From Akkermansia sp. (GTDB lineage Bacteria; Verrucomicrobiota; Verrucomicrobiia; Verrucomicrobiales; Akkermansiaceae), in the NCBI RefSeq assembly GCF_020860705.1, contig NZ_JAJBTT010000018.1, positions 56,755-120,754 of the forward strand: 64,000 nucleotides of DNA, written 5' to 3'. Shown in pieces: positions 1 through 8,630 of this stretch (the stretch's first letter is position 1; each line of letters starts with the position of its first letter). The notes under the pieces are model-generated. The model saw only the letters and a list, made by a program, of their open reading frames with translations. It was not told the origin of the DNA and ran no database searches. The position numbers were made by a program, and so were the translations under genes.

Positions 1-53
1 GCAGCTGACTCTTAATCAGTTTGTCCACGGTTCGAGCCCGTGACGGGGTACCA
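1..53 (+). tRNA. tRNA-Lys (CUU), 3' part only
   Basis: The window opens inside a tRNA. Bases 4-8 and 16-20 form the anticodon stem, and the 7-base loop between them carries CTT at 11-13, read as Lys. Bases 26-30 and 38-42 form the T stem around the loop TTCGAGC. The acceptor 3' strand (43-49), discriminator A50 and an encoded CCA (51-53) follow. The D arm and 5' acceptor strand lie outside the window. Confidence 0.93.
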
Positions 54-66
54 TCTCTTTTTTAAG

Positions 67-97
67 TCCGGCTTGCTGATAGCAAAGCCGGGCTTTT
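67..97 (+). terminator. Rho-independent terminator of the tRNA
   Basis: CCGGCTTGC (68-76) pairs with GCAAAGCCGG (82-91), with one bulged A, and is followed by CTTTT. It lies 14 nt after the tRNA CCA, as expected for the end of the tRNA transcript. Confidence 0.75.
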
Positions 98-291
98 GGT
101 TGATAGGAATGTTGAAAAAACGATTTGTTCTTGCCAATTCTCATTTATCCTGCCAGACCTTTTTCCCGGAGGTGCAAGCATACACGATAATATGGAGAGG
201 CCGTTGTTTAAAATCAGGTGTTGAAATCTCTTGAGAATTACATTTCGTTTTTAATAACAGCAACATAAAGAATTCCATGCGAATGCCGTTC

Positions 292-777
292 TTATTGATT
301 TTCTCCATACATGGGGAAAGGATCGTTTTCGTCCACGCATGACATTTCAAGAAAATATTGCTTGGAATACGGTTCTTTGAAAACATGTCCACTGTAATAA
401 GTGGAGATGGCAAACATATCCGTCAATACTGTGCCTTTTTTAACGAATCTCCCGGGAAGTCCCCATTGCCTGGAATCGTTCAAAGAACGCAGATATCCCT
501 TATATCCCCGGTAAATGACATGATCGTTATTATAAATGATTATTCTGTCCGTATCTCCAATATCATTTTTTGCTAGAAAATCCCGGATGTTGTCGGAATC
601 AAAATTTAAAAAATACGGATTTTGATTAAATGATACATCATCGGAAAAAACAATATCTCCGGATTCTGATTTTATTTGAATATGGGCACAATTGTTTTTT
701 GTAAATAAAATAATTGCTGAAATGATTAAAATAACCAATGTAATCAGGAAAGATATTTTTAATACATTTTTTTTCAT
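292..777 (-). CDS. Hypothetical membrane-anchored protein
   Basis: This gene encodes 161 residues. It has a Lys-rich start and one hydrophobic segment (about residues 8-27, LITLVILIISAIILF), then a hydrophilic domain, so it is probably an inner-membrane-anchored or secreted protein facing the periplasm. I recognise no family. The coding sequence is clearly more AT-rich than the chromosome that follows, and it lies 240 bp from the 3' end of a tRNA gene, a common insertion site for foreign DNA. A gene remnant ends only a few bases upstream of its ATG, so the two may once have formed an operon. Function unknown; that it is a real gene is likely from its length and composition. Confidence 0.55.
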   Translation of the reverse strand: MKKNVLKISFLITLVILIISAIILFTKNNCAHIQIKSESGDIVFSDDVSFNQNPYFLNFDSDNIRDFLAKNDIGDTDRIIIYNNDHVIYRGYKGYLRSLNDSRQWGLPGRFVKKGTVLTDMFAISTYYSGHVFKEPYSKQYFLEMSCVDENDPFPMYGENQ

Positions 778-782
778 ATTGC

Positions 783-914
783 CTATGATTCTAAAGCTGT
801 TTGGTATTCGTCGGGGCTGTAAACATCGCCTTGAGAATACATGGTACTGTCACATTTTCCAGAGTAATAGAAAAACAGGACGTCAGGGATACCTGTAACC
901 GCAGTGCCCTCCCT
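783..914 (-). pseudogene. 3' remnant of a broken gene
   Basis: Reading leftward, bases 914-783 are open for about 43 codons and end in TAG. The peptide has a natural-looking composition (for example IPDVLFFYYSGKCDS and YSPDEYQTALES). There is no start codon before the in-frame TGA at 915-917. It stops 5 bases before the ATG of the next leftward gene. The simplest reading is the surviving C-terminus of a gene that preceded the 161-residue protein. The parent family is not recognised. An internal ATG could give a very short peptide instead. Confidence 0.4.
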
Positions 915-1226
915 TCATGATTTTATGAATGATTTCTGAAACATATACATTCGCCGCCTTCCTGTGCAGGGTTCCTGGCATAATGATATATTTTTGACGC
1001 TATACAGGTTTTATTGTTGCAAGAGCTGCGGATGCTCCCCGGATGATTTCAGGAGACTGCGACTGCCTTTCCCTGCGGGAAGCATGCATGGAATGTTAAG
1101 GAAAAACGTCCCGGACAGAAATATAGTGAGGGAGGCATCCGAGGCAATTTCTGCTTTTGATTGCGTGGGCCGGTCTGGTAGTGTACGAATACGGTAGTGA
1201 AGGAGCGGAGCGTTCAGGATTGTTTC
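915..1226. other. Intergenic region before the methyltransferase
   Basis: About 310 bp lies between the AT-rich remnant and the methyltransferase start. Composition changes here from AT-rich to the normal chromosome. A rightward open frame at 964-1197 has no family-like features. I see no RNA gene or convincing promoter. Confidence 0.4.
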
Positions 1227-3266
1227 ATGGCCCGGTGTTTTGTCCCGGAGCGGGGAAGGGGGAGCCATTCCGAAGCATGGGGGCGGTTGAAAGAGGCTTT
1301 GATGAACAATTTGCTGGAACGGCAGGCGGACCATGCATGCCGCCTGCCGGAAGGATTCTTTTTTTCCCTGAGGGAAGAGGATGCTCACCGGGCTGTTACT
1401 CCTTCCGTGCTGGAGGGGATGCAGGAACGCTCTCTGACGGATGCCCGCCGTTCCGGAACCGTGTATACTCCCGGCTTCCTGGTCCGCTGGATGGTCCGGG
1501 AGGCGGTATCCTTCTGGCTGGCATCCAGATTGCCTGTTCCCAGGAATGGTGATGAGGAAGCCAGGTTGCTGAAAAATATCCGGGTGCTGGATTTATCCGC
1601 CGGGGCCGGGGCTTTCACTATGGGAATGCTTCGGGAACTTGTCGCCCGCAGAAAGCGTCTGGAGCCGAAATATACGGAGGCCGATTTAGTTCGTACCATT
1701 CAGGAAGAGAATATTTACGGGGTGGATGTTTGTGCGGAGGCGCTGGAGGTGGCGCGTTTCCGTTTTCACTGTGCATGGCTCGCTGCCGGAGGAAAAGGGT
1801 ATTGCCGGGACCACCTGCTGTGCGGGGATGGCCTGGACATGTCTGAGGATGGCGTCTGGCAGCGGGGCCTTTCAGCGGTGATGGCGGACGGAGGCTTTGA
1901 CCTGGTAATCGGGAATCCCCCTTTTGTCGGGGAAAAAGGGAACAAGGAACTGTTTGACCGCCTGAAGTCTTCTCCGTTGGCTTCCTACTGTTCTTCACGC
2001 ATGGATTACTGGTACGTGTTCGCCTGCGTGGGGCTGGACGCCCTGAAGCCGGGCGGCGTGATGCATCTGGTCGTGCCCAACAAGTGGATGGCGAATGCCG
2101 GGGCGGCCCCCCTGCGCCGGAAGCTTCTGGCGGAATGTGCGCACCTGCATTTGTCGGACTTTGGCGCCTGCCGGGTTTTTGAGGGAGCGCGGGTGCATAC
2201 CATGACCCTGCTGGCGGAAAAAGGGGCGGAGTCCGGGTGCGCGGCCGTGGAATACCGCCGTTTTTCCGGCTCCCCGGAAGCCGTGGAAGAAGTGCGGGAT
2301 TTTCTGGACCATGCCCCCTATGAGGCGCATCCCTTGCCGGAAGACCGGAAGGCTGCGGCGCTGCATGGCCTGTTTTTCTGTTCCGCGGCGGAACAAGCTC
2401 TTCTGGACAGGATGGAGTCACGCAGGGATTTGGAGCTGGACGCTGCAAGTGAGATCGCCCAGGGAATCGTGCCCAATCCGGATGTGGTTTCCGCCCGCGC
2501 CCTGGGAACGCTGGGTGCCGGGGAGGCGCGAAAGAGGGGCATCCGGCGCGGGGAAGGCGTGTTTGTGGTGCCGGAGCGTCAATTCCATGACGTGCCGGAG
2601 CAGGAGCGGCGGTTTCTCAAACCCCTGTATGAACCCCACCTGGTGCAGCGCTACGGAGTACGGGAACCGGAAAAAGTGCTGCTGTACCTTACGCCTTCCA
2701 ACGGGGCGGACCGGGCCGTTACGCTCATCCGCCATCTGGAAAAATTCCGCCCCCTGATGGAAGCCCGGCGGGAAACACGCATGGGCCGCATGAAGTACTA
2801 CCACGTGCACTGGCCCCGGAAGGAACGGTTCTTCCTTCCCGGTCCCAAGATTCTGGCGGTACGCAAGTGCGCCCGGCCCACCTTTGCCTATACGGAGAAG
2901 GAGGCGTATGTGATGATGGCGTTCAACGTGATACGCACGGAGCGCATAAGCATGAAGTACCTGGCCGCCCTGTTCAATTCCCGCCTCATGCAGTTCTGGT
3001 TTCTCCGCCGGGGGAAAATGCAGGGGGATTTTTTCCAGATGGATACGGCCCCCATCCTGCGCGTTCCCATCCGGGTGCCCGGCCTTTCCCGGCTGCGGGA
3101 GGTAGAGGCGCTGGCGGATGCCCTTGCGGTCCGTTATTGCCCGGAGGCAGATGAACGGATGAACAGGCTGGTGGAAGAGATTTACGGACTGTCCCCGGAG
3201 GAGCGGGAGATGGTTATTCAGGCGTGTTCTCCTCCGCAGGCCGGGAGGGGAAGCATGCCAGAATGA
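1227..3266 (+). CDS. N6-adenine DNA methyltransferase, Eco57I/TaqI-like
   Basis: A 679-residue gamma-type adenine methyltransferase. The N-terminal TVYTPGFLVRWMV stretch (about 80-90) is the usual lead-in. The SAM-binding motif I is LDLSAGAGAF (about 121-130), and the catalytic NPPF motif is near residue 230 within IGNPPFVGEKG. The C-terminal third, with FLPGPKILAVRK and LAALFNSRLMQFWF, matches a TaqI-C-type target-recognition domain. Fewer than 100 residues precede the methylase core, so there is no room for the PD-(D/E)XK nuclease of type IIG enzymes, and no restriction gene lies beside it. It is therefore probably a solitary methylase or the remnant of an R-M system. I chose ATG 1227 because AGGA lies 7 nt before it. 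A GTG at 1197 in the same frame has no ribosome site. Its 3' end overlaps the convergent DUF805 gene by 53 bp. Confidence 0.85.
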   Translation: MARCFVPERGRGSHSEAWGRLKEALMNNLLERQADHACRLPEGFFFSLREEDAHRAVTPSVLEGMQERSLTDARRSGTVYTPGFLVRWMVREAVSFWLASRLPVPRNGDEEARLLKNIRVLDLSAGAGAFTMGMLRELVARRKRLEPKYTEADLVRTIQEENIYGVDVCAEALEVARFRFHCAWLAAGGKGYCRDHLLCGDGLDMSEDGVWQRGLSAVMADGGFDLVIGNPPFVGEKGNKELFDRLKSSPLASYCSSRMDYWYVFACVGLDALKPGGVMHLVVPNKWMANAGAAPLRRKLLAECAHLHLSDFGACRVFEGARVHTMTLLAEKGAESGCAAVEYRRFSGSPEAVEEVRDFLDHAPYEAHPLPEDRKAAALHGLFFCSAAEQALLDRMESRRDLELDAASEIAQGIVPNPDVVSARALGTLGAGEARKRGIRRGEGVFVVPERQFHDVPEQERRFLKPLYEPHLVQRYGVREPEKVLLYLTPSNGADRAVTLIRHLEKFRPLMEARRETRMGRMKYYHVHWPRKERFFLPGPKILAVRKCARPTFAYTEKEAYVMMAFNVIRTERISMKYLAALFNSRLMQFWFLRRGKMQGDFFQMDTAPILRVPIRVPGLSRLREVEALADALAVRYCPEADERMNRLVEEIYGLSPEEREMVIQACSPPQAGRGSMPE

Positions 3267-3744
3267 TCAGCAGCAGCCAGTAGGCGGAGGAAAGGACGCC
3301 CAGGAACTGGGTGATGGAGCCTCCTTCGTATTGGAAGCGGTCCAGCACGGCCCAGTTGATAATACTGATGACGGCCAGCGCAATGTAGCCGTACCCCCAT
3401 GCCGTACTGAACCCCGCGTCCCTGAGCCTTCTGATGGTAACGCCCCAGATGGGCAGATAGAAGACCATGGTGACGATTTGCACGATGAGGATGAAGGGCG
3501 CCATGTGGGAAGAGATGATCGTCTGGACTTGTTCCGGGTCCTGCATTCCCGACAGTTCCCCCCACGGCAGCCCCAACGCAAAGATGACCCCGCCGGCCAT
3601 GCCGAAGACGAAGGAAAAGATAAACAGGAAGAGGTAGAATCCCCAGAACTCCCGCCGCGAGGCCGTCCCCGAGAACGTAGCGTAATTTTTCGTGAGGCAC
3701 AGGATAAAGTATCTCCAGAGGGAAGGGCGTGCTGGCGTGTTCAT
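3214..3744 (-). CDS. DUF805 family inner-membrane protein
   Basis: This 176-residue protein has the layout of DUF805 proteins: a short cytoplasmic N-terminus with SGTASRREFWGFYLF (the Arg-Arg-Glu-Phe-Trp signature), then about four membrane segments. The loop VTIRRLRDAGFSTAW contains the characteristic RRLRD(A/T)G motif. The family is widespread and its function unknown. It is transcribed away from the porin gene on its right and its 3' end runs into the methyltransferase gene, overlapping 53 bp tail to tail. The start codon at 3744 gives a full-length family member. Confidence 0.8.
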   Translation of the reverse strand: MNTPARPSLWRYFILCLTKNYATFSGTASRREFWGFYLFLFIFSFVFGMAGGVIFALGLPWGELSGMQDPEQVQTIISSHMAPFILIVQIVTMVFYLPIWGVTIRRLRDAGFSTAWGYGYIALAVISIINWAVLDRFQYEGGSITQFLGVLSSAYWLLLIILACFPSRPAEENTPE

Positions 3745-3863
3745 ATCTGTCCGTTTTTATAACACGGCCACCCGGAAACCTGCAATGGCAAAAGGAACAT
3801 CCGGACTTGATTTTCAGGGGTGTCCCCGTAAGGTGTGCGTCCTGCAACTTGTTCGTTAATCCT

Positions 3864-5129
3864 ATGATGAAGCCTGTTTTTCTGCGGAATTGCCTGTCTG
3901 CCGTCTGCTGGTGCGCTGTTTTCCACGCGGCGGGGGACGGCGCGGGGATGGCGCAGGCCCGTCCGGCATCCGCGGGCTCCCTTCCTTCCCTGTGCAGCGT
4001 GCTGGACCGCGGCCCCGTTCTCTACCGGAATGATTCCTCCTGGATCAGGAAGGTGAAGCTGACTCTGATCGGCCAGTACCAGGCTGCCGCCGTCAGCCCC
4101 AATGGAGCCAACAAGTTCTGCCCTTCTTCCGGCGGCCATAACAGCGAGTGGCGGCGGGCCTACCTGGGCGGCGACATTCTGATGGGAGACGGCTCCTGGC
4201 GCCTGTCCAACCTGACGAATGTGGGGGACCTGGAAGGCCGCCACCGTGAAGTGCGCGGGGAATGGACCGGCAGCCGCACGGAATGGTCCCTGTATGAGCT
4301 TTATCTGGAAAAGACCATGCCCGGCGTCAAGTTCAGGGCGGGGAAGCTGACGCCGCAACTCACGTCCGAATACTGCCTGGCTTCCTCCCGGATCAAGACG
4401 GTGGAAAGGTCCGCCCTGTGCAATGAATTGATTCCCATTTCCAACTGGGGGCTGGAGGCCAATTTCCAGAAGGACGCCAAAAGCCTGTACCATTCCTACG
4501 GCATTTACCTGAACGCGAACGGCACGGATCTGAAGGATGAAATCCAGTTCCATTCCGCGGACAATCTTTTTGCCCTGAACGCCATGAAGTGGAAGGTGGC
4601 CTCCCCCATGTGGGACAGCCAGACCTTGGGGTACCAGTACGCCCATAATTTTACGGAGTGGCGCGGAAGGAAGATTCCTTCCACTTCCGATTACTGCGGA
4701 ACGGGGGCGCAGGACGTTGTTTCCCTGAGCTGGGACGCCAGCCGTGGCGCCTTTTCCGTGATGGGGAACCTGCTGGCGGGGGTGGGGATTGTCGGGCAGC
4801 CGGGCGCCAAGAATGTGTATGGCCTGGTTCTTCAGCCCGTTTACCGGATTTCCCCCCATTTGGAAGGCGTCTTCCAGTACCAGTGTTCCTTCGGCAACCG
4901 TTCCGTGAAGCTGAACACCCGGTATGCGCCCAGCGTCACCCATTACCCCGCATGGGTGGACAGCATGCATTCCTTTTACCTGGGGCTGAACTGCTACCTG
5001 TGCCCGGAAGCCGTGAATGCGGTCAAACTGATGCTGGCGGTGGAATACATCACCAGCCGCGTGGATTCAACAACGGCCAGGGCGTTCAACGGATGGAGCG
5101 TTTTCGGAGCCGTCCGGTTCAAGTTCTGA
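3864..5129 (+). CDS. Outer-membrane porin, phosphate-selective OprO/OprP-like
   Basis: About 421 residues, with an N-terminal signal peptide (MMKPVFLRNCLSAVCWCAVFHAAGDG). The mature protein has alternating hydrophobic/polar strands and ends in phenylalanine (AVRFKF), typical of an outer-membrane beta barrel. The passages YELYLEKTMPGVKFRAGKLTP and FNGWSVFGAVRFKF resemble OprO/OprP-type porins (the family Pfam calls porin O_P), though ion specificity cannot be read from the sequence. An upstream in-frame extension to 3729 would bury the signal peptide, so I take the ATG-ATG pair at 3864/3867. No clear Shine-Dalgarno precedes it. Confidence 0.7.
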   Translation: MMKPVFLRNCLSAVCWCAVFHAAGDGAGMAQARPASAGSLPSLCSVLDRGPVLYRNDSSWIRKVKLTLIGQYQAAAVSPNGANKFCPSSGGHNSEWRRAYLGGDILMGDGSWRLSNLTNVGDLEGRHREVRGEWTGSRTEWSLYELYLEKTMPGVKFRAGKLTPQLTSEYCLASSRIKTVERSALCNELIPISNWGLEANFQKDAKSLYHSYGIYLNANGTDLKDEIQFHSADNLFALNAMKWKVASPMWDSQTLGYQYAHNFTEWRGRKIPSTSDYCGTGAQDVVSLSWDASRGAFSVMGNLLAGVGIVGQPGAKNVYGLVLQPVYRISPHLEGVFQYQCSFGNRSVKLNTRYAPSVTHYPAWVDSMHSFYLGLNCYLCPEAVNAVKLMLAVEYITSRVDSTTARAFNGWSVFGAVRFKF

Positions 5130-5142
5130 TCCACCACCTCCG

Positions 5143-5880
5143 TTATTGTAATTTTCTCAGTACGGTGGGCTGGTAGGCCGGGAGCGCCGGAATGGGGACG
5201 TACCCGGGGGGAAGCTGGTCCCACACGGGATGCATGGGCCGGGAGTCCGCTTCAAAAATGGTCCCGTTGAAGGATTTGATGATGGTGCGGAAGGCCCCGG
5301 ACGGAGCCGGCTGGATGACGAAAGGTTTCGGCTCCGATTCCGGTAGATTCATGTGCAGATTGACTTCCGCCTCGTTCCAGGCGGGCCAGACGTCGGAGGG
5401 CGAGGAAATCTCACGGATCTCCGTATTGGTGGCGGAAGGGGGCGTATGGAAAAAAGGGCTGTCCGGGTCGCCGTCGTTCAGCCAGACCTCGTCATCCGGT
5501 TTTTCCGTGGTGATGACCAGCTCTTCCTTGCTGGCCGGATGGTAGAATTCGTAGCCTGACAGGGCTTGCCTGTCCGTTTCCACCCTGTCTTCATTCATGT
5601 GGATGCTGATGGCGGGCTTGTTTTTGGGCGCGGCGCGCTCCATCTGGGACTGGAAGAGGGCAGCCTGCTGTTTCAGGGCTTCCGGAGAGGTGCCGCGCGC
5701 GTATTTGGGGAAGAAAACGCTTTTGGTATCTATTTTCCCCGGGCGGACTTTCACCGGTTCGTCCGACAGTTCAAAAATGTATTTTACGGGAGGTTCCGCA
5801 GCAGAAATCCGGCAGCAGACTCCCCCCATGGACACCAGGACCAGGCACGTCAGGAGATACAGGCGCGGTACAAATTTCAT
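5143..5880 (-). CDS. Hypothetical secreted protein
   Basis: About 245 residues from the ATG at 5880. The protein starts with a signal peptide (MKFVPRLYLLTCLVLVSMGGVCC) and continues as a Pro-rich, low-complexity hydrophilic domain (AEPPVKYIFELSDEPVKV onward), so it is probably periplasmic or surface located. A longer frame reaches 6012, but that extension lacks family features and would mask the signal peptide. It converges on the porin gene with a gap of 13 bp. I recognise no family and suggest no function. Confidence 0.6.
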   Translation of the reverse strand: MKFVPRLYLLTCLVLVSMGGVCCRISAAEPPVKYIFELSDEPVKVRPGKIDTKSVFFPKYARGTSPEALKQQAALFQSQMERAAPKNKPAISIHMNEDRVETDRQALSGYEFYHPASKEELVITTEKPDDEVWLNDGDPDSPFFHTPPSATNTEIREISSPSDVWPAWNEAEVNLHMNLPESEPKPFVIQPAPSGAFRTIIKSFNGTIFEADSRPMHPVWDQLPPGYVPIPALPAYQPTVLRKLQ

Positions 5881-6056
5881 CAGCGGTTGAACTGGTTCCA
5901 GTAGAACAAAAAGAGGAAAATATTCAATGATAAAAGAGAAAATCCCTCTTCCGCGGTTCAAGAGGCGTCCGGGATGTCCCCCAGGCGCGGGCGGCTGCGG
6001 CATTTCCGTCATTTCTCTTCTTGGCAGGTCCGCGCGGCTGTCCTATGGTAATGGAC

Positions 6057-7088
6057 ATGATGAGAAAAGTTGCCGCCGGATGCCTGGCTGTCTCCGTATC
6101 CCTTTTCTGGTGCGGGTGCGACCGCAAACCCGCAGCCGGGAAAGATCAGCCTTCCCCTTCCGGGGAGAGGGAAGCGCCTGCCGCAGAAAAGGGGGAGGCA
6201 GGAAAATGGCAGGAACGCCTTGCCGCCGCATCCGCCAGGGCCGCCCGTGAGAAGGGGAATGACAAGGAGCATGTGAAGGCGCTCAATGACGTGGCCGCCC
6301 TGTATGCGGAGGGATTGCAGAACGGCTGGGCCCATCCGCTGGATGTGCGTTCCTGGTGTGACTCCGTGGCGGAGGCCGGCGCCGGGTATTCCGGGGAAAC
6401 GGTCATCGGCGCCATGTTCCTGTACGGAACCGGCGTCAAGCGTGATGCGGCAGCGGCCAGGGAATGGTTTGAGTACGGCCTCGCGCGGCCCGGCAGTCAG
6501 CGGGGTAACGCCCTGTACATGCTGGGCATGATGTATTTCAAGGGGGATGGAGTGAACCAGGACGGGAACAAGGCTCTGGAACTGTGGCAGAAGGCGGCGG
6601 ATGAGGAACATCCGGCGGCCATGGGACTGCTGGGCCGGGCCTACATGGAAGGGAAAATGGGCTTTGACCGGGATGCGGCCTCCGGACTGGTTTTGCTGGA
6701 AAAAGCCGCCAACGGGGGGAATACGGCTTCCTCCGTCTATCTGGGGAATATTTATGCGAAGGGGACGGGCGTGGAGCAGGATATGGAGCGTGCGATGAAA
6801 TGGTATGAGCAGGCGGCTTCCGCCGGGGACGCCCATGCCCAGTACATCGCGGGGCTGGCGTATCTGGAAGGCTCCGGCGTGCCCGTGGATGAGGGCAAGG
6901 CGTTCAACTGGCTCCGGCTGGCCGCCGGGCAGGACCACGTCAACGCCATGCTGATGCTTTCCGTCTGCTACAGCACCGGAAAGGGAACCAGGCAGGATGC
7001 GGACATGGCGGAAGTCTGGAAAAAGAAGGCCCTCCAGCTGAATGCAGAGCGGGAAGGCGGCCGTGCGCCGCAGACGGAAGAACGTTAG
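6057..7088 (+). CDS. Sel1-repeat (TPR-like) lipoprotein or exported protein
   Basis: About 343 residues with a hydrophobic leader ending in a Cys-rich site (VSLFWCGCDRK), followed by a low-complexity Pro/Glu linker and about six Sel1-like repeats. The repeats show the A..(L/Y)G..Y..G.GV..D...A..W...A pattern, for example YFKGDGVNQDGNKALELW and YAKGTGVEQDMERAMKWY. Sel1 repeats form helical solenoids for protein-protein contacts. The leader suggests it acts in the periplasm, possibly as a lipoprotein with a poor lipobox. Several in-frame ATGs (6045, 6051, 6057, 6060) are possible starts and no strong ribosome site decides. Its stop overlaps the end of the convergent gene by 4 bp. Confidence 0.75.
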   Translation: MMRKVAAGCLAVSVSLFWCGCDRKPAAGKDQPSPSGEREAPAAEKGEAGKWQERLAAASARAAREKGNDKEHVKALNDVAALYAEGLQNGWAHPLDVRSWCDSVAEAGAGYSGETVIGAMFLYGTGVKRDAAAAREWFEYGLARPGSQRGNALYMLGMMYFKGDGVNQDGNKALELWQKAADEEHPAAMGLLGRAYMEGKMGFDRDAASGLVLLEKAANGGNTASSVYLGNIYAKGTGVEQDMERAMKWYEQAASAGDAHAQYIAGLAYLEGSGVPVDEGKAFNWLRLAAGQDHVNAMLMLSVCYSTGKGTRQDADMAEVWKKKALQLNAEREGGRAPQTEER

Positions 7089-7546
7089 CCTTCCCGGATT
7101 TCCCGGTTCAGGAATTCCAGGGCCTGCTTCCGTTCCAGAACGATGTTTCCCCGGGCGTCCGGAATGACCAGCAGGCCGTCCCGGTGTTCCAGAATGGCGT
7201 GGATCATGGCGAAAACGTGGCCCAGGGCGCATTCATCCTCCAGGATGAAACGCAGCATTTTGGTACGGTTTCCTATTTGCCGGAGGGCGGAGGCGTCCCT
7301 CTTGAATGCCTGGCGCGCGTCGTCCCTCTCCATCACCCAGAACACGTCCAGCTGGGATTCCCCTTCTTCATCCAGGTATTCCCCTTCCAGCACGTGGTCC
7401 GGCGCGTTTTCCGGCGCGCCGGAAAGGTTCAGCCGGAAGCACGGGTCCAGGCGGAACATGTTTTTTTGCAATTCCTCAGCCGTGGGCAGGGGCGCAGGCT
7501 GGATGAAAAGCCAGAATTCCTGATCGTCCGGGGCAGGGTTGGTCAT
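7085..7546 (-). CDS. Hypothetical cytoplasmic protein
   Basis: About 153 residues from the ATG at 7546, acidic, with no signal peptide or membrane segment. It has an alternating strand/helix pattern (FWLFIQPAPLPTAEEL, DVFWVMERDDARQAFKRDA, HVFAMIHAILEHRDGLLVIPD). I do not recognise a family. A longer frame to 7666 runs back over the start of thiD and is less likely. It lies between the Sel1 gene (overlapping 4 bp at the 3' ends) and the divergent thiD, 112 bp away. Confidence 0.55.
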   Translation of the reverse strand: MTNPAPDDQEFWLFIQPAPLPTAEELQKNMFRLDPCFRLNLSGAPENAPDHVLEGEYLDEEGESQLDVFWVMERDDARQAFKRDASALRQIGNRTKMLRFILEDECALGHVFAMIHAILEHRDGLLVIPDARGNIVLERKQALEFLNREIREG

Positions 7547-7658
7547 GGGCGGATTGTGGCATTCCCTCGGCGTTTTCCCACCCGGATGTGTGACATTGAG
7601 GCGGTGCGTGCGGATTTTGGGATGTTCAAGACCGTCCCTGCCGATTAAAAACAGGGGC

Positions 7659-8447
7659 ATGAGCATTCCCGTAATGATGACGATTGCCGGTTCCGACTGT
7701 TCCGCGGGGGCCGGGCTTCAGGCGGATATGAAGGCGGCCCTGGCCATGGGAGCGTTTGCGCTGACGGCCGTCACCTGCGTCGTGTCCGAGGTGCCGGGGC
7801 TCGTGCGCGGCATTCAGGAGGTGGACCCTGCGCTGGTGGCGGACCAGGTCAGAATCAATCTGGAACATTTTCCCGTGGGCGCCGTGAAGACGGGCATGCT
7901 GTATTCTCCGGCCATTGTCCGGGCGGTGCATGAAGTGCTGGCGGATGCGGATATTCCCGTAGTGGTGGACCCCGTGATGATCGCCACGGCGGGCGATCGG
8001 CTGATGCGGGAGGAGGCGGTAGCCGTTTATGAAGAACTGCTGCTGCCGGGCGCGGCCCTGCTGACGCCCAATCTGGATGAGGCCGCCGTGCTGCTCCGCT
8101 CTTCCTCCAATCCCGGAAGGGATGAACTGCCGGAGGCCGCCGCACGGCTGGCCCTGAAGTACGGATGCCCGGTTCTTCTGAAGGGCGGTCATCTGGAAGG
8201 GGACTGCCGGGACGTGCTGGCGGGGCAGGACGGCCGCATTCTGGGGGAATGGAACCGCCCGCGCGTGCAGGGGGTGAGCACGCATGGAACGGGCTGTTCC
8301 CTGTCCGCCGCCATTGCGGCGCGCCTGGCCGCCGGGGACGGACTGGTCACGGCGGTGGAGCGCGGCCTGGAATTCATTGCCGCCGCCATCCGTGACCACC
8401 TGCGCTGGGAACGCCCGGTCCGGGTGGATGCGCTGAAATTGTGGTAG
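7659..8447 (+). CDS. thiD: Hydroxymethylpyrimidine/phosphomethylpyrimidine kinase
   Basis: About 262 residues, the usual ThiD length. The protein phosphorylates HMP and HMP-P to HMP-PP in the cytoplasm, for joining with the thiazole in thiamine synthesis. Family signatures are the N-terminal MTIAGSDCSAGAGLQADMK with the substrate-binding loop, VVVDPVMIATAG, LLTPNLDEAAVL, PVLLKGGH, and the C-terminal anion-hole/catalytic motif STHGTGCSLSAAIA. I chose the ATG at 7659 because the family starts just before the MTIAGSD motif and AGGGG lies directly upstream. No TPP riboswitch is apparent and no other thi gene is nearby, so it may serve salvage. Confidence 0.93.
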   Translation: MSIPVMMTIAGSDCSAGAGLQADMKAALAMGAFALTAVTCVVSEVPGLVRGIQEVDPALVADQVRINLEHFPVGAVKTGMLYSPAIVRAVHEVLADADIPVVVDPVMIATAGDRLMREEAVAVYEELLLPGAALLTPNLDEAAVLLRSSSNPGRDELPEAAARLALKYGCPVLLKGGHLEGDCRDVLAGQDGRILGEWNRPRVQGVSTHGTGCSLSAAIAARLAAGDGLVTAVERGLEFIAAAIRDHLRWERPVRVDALKLW

Positions 8448-8465
8448 AACCGCCTCCGCTCCGTT

Positions 8466-8497
8466 CCTTTTTCCCGTCGTCCGGTTGGGAAAAAAGG
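8466..8497. terminator. Possible terminator after thiD
   Basis: CCTTTTTCCC and GGGAAAAAAGG flank a 12-base loop shortly after the thiD stop. This is an A/T-flanked hairpin that could end transcripts from either side. It lacks a classic GC stem plus U-run. Confidence 0.4.
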
Positions 8498-8630
8498 GGG
8501 CTGCCGTCCCCTTTCTGTGCCTTAATAACGCTTTGTGCTTGCGTATGGGATGCGGGGTTGGTAGTTGTATCCACGCCCATGTGCCACATGGAGCTTTTAA
8601 GAATTAGTAAATATCATAGCAATTATCACT

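Noticed and set aside
964..1197. A 77-codon open frame before the methyltransferase
   Set aside because: No protein-like features and no ribosome site; the methyltransferase starts directly after in another frame.
7547..7658. TPP riboswitch before thiD
   Set aside because: The 112-bp interval lacks the conserved thi-box sequence CTGAGA and its partner helices.
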